NCBI GenBank assembly: GCA_023451265.1
Contig: JAEYAG010000054.1
Span: forward strand, 1 to 7,145
Reading direction: 5' to 3'
DNA: 7,145 nt
DNA from: Actinomycetes bacterium
GTDB lineage: Bacteria; Actinomycetota; Actinomycetes; Actinomycetales; Microbacteriaceae
The position numbers and the translations under genes were made by a program. The notes beneath the pieces were generated by a model, which saw only the letters and a program-made list of their open reading frames with translations, was not told where the DNA came from and did no database searches. The first letter of the stretch is position 1, and each line of letters opens with the position of its first letter. This document shows, in pieces, positions 4,745 to 7,145 of this stretch.

Positions 4745-5071
4745 GTGGGCAGATTGAGTTACGACGGTGCGGTGAAGGTCGACTTCGACGACAGGGTGCT
4801 CGCTCACCTGCAGGTGGTGATCAGCCAGAAGCTCCGCCGCGGCGAGCCGTTCCCGTTCACCTGGCGCAACGACCCCAGCCTGGGCGACGGTCGCACCACG
4901 GTGTGGCTGCACCCGCATGCGACGATCGTGTACAAGTACCACGGCAGCCGTCAGCCGGCACTGAACCGCGCCTGGCTGGAAGCCCTGACGCACGCCGCGA
5001 ACTCCACGAGCGGGCTGTACCTTGTTCCCGAGCCGGAGGGTCCGTACACGGGCGAGGTCCTCACCGGCTGA
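4745..5071 (+). CDS. DUF7882-type small protein (often mislabelled DNA ligase)
   Basis: A protein of 108 residues from GTG 4745. It has the pattern I associate with a Microbacteriaceae small-protein family: start MGRLSYDGAVKVDFDDRVLAHLQ, then VISQKLRRGEPFPFTW, then DGRTTVWLHPHATIVYKYHGSR and PALNRAWLEALTHAANSTSG, ending in an acidic proline-containing tail. The layout suggests an N-terminal hairpin, a helix, a central beta sheet and a C-terminal helix. Members have often been annotated as ATP-dependent DNA ligase, but no ligase motif (KxDG nucleotidyl site) is present and the protein is far too short, so that name should not be used. Function is unknown; nearly all homologues I recall are short and actinobacterial. 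The family name is from memory. A -10-like TACGGT 6 bases upstream of the GTG supports a leaderless start. Confidence 0.8.
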   Translation: MGRLSYDGAVKVDFDDRVLAHLQVVISQKLRRGEPFPFTWRNDPSLGDGRTTVWLHPHATIVYKYHGSRQPALNRAWLEALTHAANSTSGLYLVPEPEGPYTGEVLTG

Positions 5072-5112
5072 CGTCCGCGGCAGGCACCGCCGCAGGCACG
5101 CCCGTCTCGGCC

Positions 5113-5123
5113 TGTCAATCCCC
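5113..5123 (+). promoter_or_regulatory. TGTCAAyCCCC element, copy C
   Basis: TGTCAATCCCC lies 51 bases before ATG 5175 (42 before GTG 5166), in the 103-bp gap after the DUF7882-type gene. It differs from copy B at one position of the shared 15-base block and is also followed by CGCTGGT, here 8 bases further on. The orientation relative to the gene is the same as in copies A and B. Confidence 0.45.
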
Positions 5124-5174
5124 TCCCTCTCCCGCTGGTTCCGGGGAAGGGTGGTGGAGAAGGCGGTGGCGACG

Positions 5175-5471
5175 ATGGCGCAGGTGGCGGATGCCGGGGG
5201 TCCCCTCGATCTGCAGGCGATCGACACCGACGCCTGGCGGCTGTGCGACACCCGCGCCCCGGCAACGGATGCCTCGTACATTGTCGCGTACGTGGAGCGG
5301 GTGGACGACGGCTTCGAGGTCGTGTGGATGCGCGGCACCCAGCGTCGCTGCCGCATGGCCACGCTCGAGGAGTGCGCCGAGGCGGCGGCGCGACGCCTTG
5401 CCGAGGAGGACTCGTCAGGCGCGAGCCGCCCCATCCCGATCGCGCACTTCCCGCCGCGGCGCGGACTCTGA
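5175..5471 (+). CDS. Hypothetical protein, 98 residues
   Basis: I do not recognise a named family. From ATG 5175 the product starts MAQVADAGGPLDLQAIDTDAW and is a soluble protein with a likely beta sheet (WRLCDT, ASYIVAYVERVDDGFEVVWM, RRCRMA) followed by a helix (LEECAEAAARRLAEE) and an unstructured tail ending HFPPRRGL. The sheet-then-helix layout with an aspartate- and glycine-rich turn resembles small actinobacterial conserved proteins of unknown role. GGAG (5156-5159) is 6 bases before GTG 5166, and GGAGAAGG as a whole is 11 bases before ATG 5175, so the start could be either, a difference of 3 residues. It has the TGTCAAyCCCC element upstream. Its last 57 bases overlap the end of the convergent glycosyltransferase gene. 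Confidence 0.7.
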   Translation: MAQVADAGGPLDLQAIDTDAWRLCDTRAPATDASYIVAYVERVDDGFEVVWMRGTQRRCRMATLEECAEAAARRLAEEDSSGASRPIPIAHFPPRRGL

Positions 5472-6236
5472 CCCGGCGGATGCCGCGGCCTCCGGTCTCG
5501 CGACGTCGGACAGCGCTGCGGCCGATGCGGGGACCTGCCGAGCCAGCGGGATGAGGTCCTCTCGAAGGTACCGCGCGTAGCCGCCGTCGGTGCGCCCGAA
5601 CGTGCGGCCGGAGGTCTGCACCCAGGCGGTGTCTGCGGCGACGCACACCGCGCCGGTCTGCCGCATCCGCTCCACGAGGTCCACATCCTCGTGCTCCGCG
5701 AGCGGCGCGTAGCCGCCCGCGGTGAGCAGCGCCGAGGCGCGCACGCCGAGGTTCGCGCCGTGCACGTGGCCGTTGGCGACGCCCGGCGTGTGCGTCGCCC
5801 ACCACGCCGCGCACTGCTCTGAGCTGAGGTCGCGGAAGTCGGGACGCACCGTGCCGATCACAACGTCCGCCCCGGCATCGGCGAGCCGGAGCTGGTCGGT
5901 GAGCCAGTGCGGCGGGACGGTGGAGTCGGCATCCGTGTTCCCGATCCACAGCCGCGCCGGCGGGACGTCCGCGAACGTGGCCGTCAGCGCTTCGACCCCG
6001 GCGGCGCGGGCGCGCCCCACGTTGCGCGCATCCACCCGCACGATCTCCACGCCCGCGGCGCGCGCGATCTCCTCGGACCGGTCGCTGCAGGCGTCGAGCA
6101 CGACCCAGATCCGCACGTCGCGCACGAGCGGACGCGCCTCCTGCGCGGCGCGCGCGAGCGCGGCGAGGCAGGCGCCCAGCAGCTCCTCCTCGTCGTGCGC
6201 CGGTACGACCACGCCGATCGCCTCGATCGCGGTCAC
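5415..6236 (-). CDS. Family 2 (GT2-like) glycosyltransferase
   Basis: A GT-A fold glycosyltransferase of 273 residues. The N-terminal strand and nucleotide-binding loop read IGVVVPAHDEEELLGACL (7-24). VVLDACSDRSEEIA (45-58) follows, then the metal-binding TDAD (101-104, within WIGNTDADSTVPPHWL), HGANLGVRASALLTAGGY (159-176) and the catalytic-base region EHEDVDLVERM (181-191). It should transfer a sugar from a nucleotide-sugar donor to an unidentified acceptor. There is no transmembrane segment, so it is cytosolic, unlike processive NodC-like synthases. The last 40 or so residues are alanine-rich, charged and probably disordered, and lie partly antisense to the convergent gene. The GTG start shares GTGA (6236-6233) with the stop of the upstream deacetylase-methyltransferase gene, so the two are translationally coupled and probably act on the same molecule. 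Confidence 0.88.
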   Translation of the reverse strand: MTAIEAIGVVVPAHDEEELLGACLAALARAAQEARPLVRDVRIWVVLDACSDRSEEIARAAGVEIVRVDARNVGRARAAGVEALTATFADVPPARLWIGNTDADSTVPPHWLTDQLRLADAGADVVIGTVRPDFRDLSSEQCAAWWATHTPGVANGHVHGANLGVRASALLTAGGYAPLAEHEDVDLVERMRQTGAVCVAADTAWVQTSGRTFGRTDGGYARYLREDLIPLARQVPASAAALSDVARPEAAASAGSESAPRREVRDRDGAARA

Positions 6237-7145
6237 GAGGTGAGTCCCTCCGCCTCGGCGACCGACGGCGTCTCGCGCAGGGCGAAGACCTCGATGACGA
6301 CGTCTTCGTCGAGATACCGGGACAGGCGCGCGCGGGCGCGGCGGGCGATCGCCGCGTGAACCGCGTCGCCCGACTGCGGCGCGTCGCCGACGGGATGCCG
6401 CCAGTGACAGGCCGCGATGAGGTCCGCGCCCGCCGCCTCGATCGCGTCCAGCACGATCTCCAGATCCGCGGCGCTCCAGTAGTAGCCGACCTCTGAGAGC
6501 ACGATGAGGTCGCTGTGCCCCGGCGCGACGGCGGGCAGATCGGTCCGCGCGTCGGCGCGCACGACCTGCACGTGCGGCTGCGCCGCGACGCGCTCGGCGG
6601 TGCGGGCGACGGCCTCGGCGGCGACGTCGATCGCGACCACGGCGTCGCAGCGGGTGGCCAGCTCGGCGGTGAACTCGCCCACGCCGCACCCGATCTCCAG
6701 CGCGCGTGTGAACCGCTCGCGCGGCAGCATCGCGGCGAGGAGCGCCCGCTTGCGCCGCTCGTACCACCGCGTGCGCACGCCCCACGGGTCCGGGCGCGAC
6801 CGGTAGCGACGCGTGAAGGTGTCGGTCGGGGTGGACGCGGCATCCGGCGGCGCGATGAACACCTCGAGGTCGCGGTCGAAGTGGGCCAGCATCCCGTCGT
6901 GGAGAGTCGGGGCGCCGCTCGAGTCGGGCTGGGTCTGCGAGCGGTGGCGGTCGCGGGCGCGTGTCTTCGCGCCGCGCGCCGCGGCGTCGAGCGGCAGGAC
7001 GCGCCAGGATGCCGGGTCCACCTCGTCGGGGTCGGCCCAGTGCCACATCCAGACCGGGTAGCCGAGCACGCGCACCGCGTCGCCGGCCAGCCGCAGGGCG
7101 ACCTCGCCGGCGACGCGGTGGTCGCGGTGCCCGTCGCCCCACCAC
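6233..7145 (-). CDS. PIG-L/LmbE deacetylase fused to NodS-like SAM methyltransferase (5' partial)
   Basis: One uninterrupted frame runs from the right edge of the window to TGA 6233; 303 residues are visible and the N-terminus is missing. The first visible residues, WWGDGHRDHR, hold the second metal motif (HxDH) of PIG-L/LmbE zinc deacetylases; the first (HPDDE-like) must lie beyond the edge. That domain continues to DRDLEVFI (about residue 97). A linker of about 10 residues leads into a methyltransferase: RPDPWGVRTRWYERRKRALL (117-136), the SAM motif LEIGCGVGEF (149-158), acidic D173 at the end of strand 2 and SDLIVLSEVGYYW (211-223). The layout RPDPW...WYERRKR then EIGCG is that of NodS-type N-methyltransferases. 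PIG-L enzymes remove N-acetyl from amino sugars, so the fusion could deacetylate and then methylate the freed amine; this is inference. A GTG at 7075 is internal and should not be taken as a start. Confidence 0.85.
   Translation of the reverse strand, partial: WWGDGHRDHRVAGEVALRLAGDAVRVLGYPVWMWHWADPDEVDPASWRVLPLDAAARGAKTRARDRHRSQTQPDSSGAPTLHDGMLAHFDRDLEVFIAPPDAASTPTDTFTRRYRSRPDPWGVRTRWYERRKRALLAAMLPRERFTRALEIGCGVGEFTAELATRCDAVVAIDVAAEAVARTAERVAAQPHVQVVRADARTDLPAVAPGHSDLIVLSEVGYYWSAADLEIVLDAIEAAGADLIAACHWRHPVGDAPQSGDAVHAAIARRARARLSRYLDEDVVIEVFALRETPSVAEAEGLTS

Noticed and set aside
4745..5071. ATP-dependent DNA ligase label for the 108-residue protein
   Set aside because: The protein is too short and lacks the KxDG nucleotidyl-transfer motif; the label appears to be a propagated misannotation.
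5080..5099. Direct repeat GCAGGCAC with a 12-base period
   Set aside because: Only two 8-base copies in GC-rich spacer, easily expected by chance, and no link to a gene feature.
4538..6843. Two long minus-strand frames opposite or out of phase with the small genes and the glycosyltransferase
   Set aside because: Both are arginine/proline/serine-rich shadows with no motif. The real frames show third-position G/C bias and family motifs.
7073..7075. GTG 7075 as the start of a stand-alone methyltransferase gene
   Set aside because: The frame is open to the window edge and its upstream codons encode the HxDH segment of a PIG-L domain, so this is an internal codon of a fusion.

Overview
The base composition (very GC-rich, with G/C at nearly every third codon position) and the gene content point to a high-GC Gram-positive actinobacterium. 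Microbacteriaceae, probably Microbacterium or a close relative, is the best guess. The strongest hint is a 108-residue protein of the DUF7882 type, which I associate mainly with Microbacteriaceae, together with a short two-helix membrane protein and several leaderless-looking starts. This assignment is from memory of families, not from a search. No rRNA, tRNA, CRISPR array, insertion sequence or phage gene is visible. The first 56 bases contain no A or T and begin with 27 G, which looks like a contig end or sequencing artefact.

Layout, left to right. (1) 81-757, plus strand: a VapBC-type toxin-antitoxin pair, with a ribbon-helix-helix antitoxin and a PIN-domain RNase toxin whose genes overlap by 4 bases. 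(2) 888-1676, minus strand: an alpha/beta hydrolase, followed by an unassigned coding-like tail down to 785. It is divergent from (3) 1743-2651, plus strand: a 3-hydroxyisobutyrate/6-phosphogluconate-type NAD(P)-dependent dehydrogenase; the two starts are 66 bp apart. (4) 2688-2801, minus strand: a possible 37-residue protein with a strong Shine-Dalgarno sequence, divergent from (5) 2947-4053, plus strand: a membrane fatty-acid desaturase with all three histidine boxes. (6) 4063-5471: a patch of small genes comprising a 51-residue membrane protein (minus), a 90-residue unknown, the DUF7882-type protein and a 98-residue unknown (plus). Three of these four have the upstream element TGTCAAyCCCC, always pointing at the gene. 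(7) 5415-7145, minus strand: a GT2 glycosyltransferase, translationally coupled to an upstream fusion of a PIG-L/LmbE deacetylase (5' end outside the window) with a NodS-like SAM methyltransferase.

The genes fall into small independent units rather than one pathway. The most interesting unit is the right-hand one. Deacetylase, methyltransferase and glycosyltransferase in one coupled transcript suggest modification of an amino sugar or glycolipid; the combination recalls the NodB/NodS/NodC enzyme set but is built from partly unrelated families. The second point of interest is regulatory: five starts (81, 1676, 1743, 4218, 4745) each have a -10-like hexamer ending exactly 6 bases before the start codon, as expected for leaderless mRNAs, and the small-gene patch shares the TGTCAAyCCCC element.
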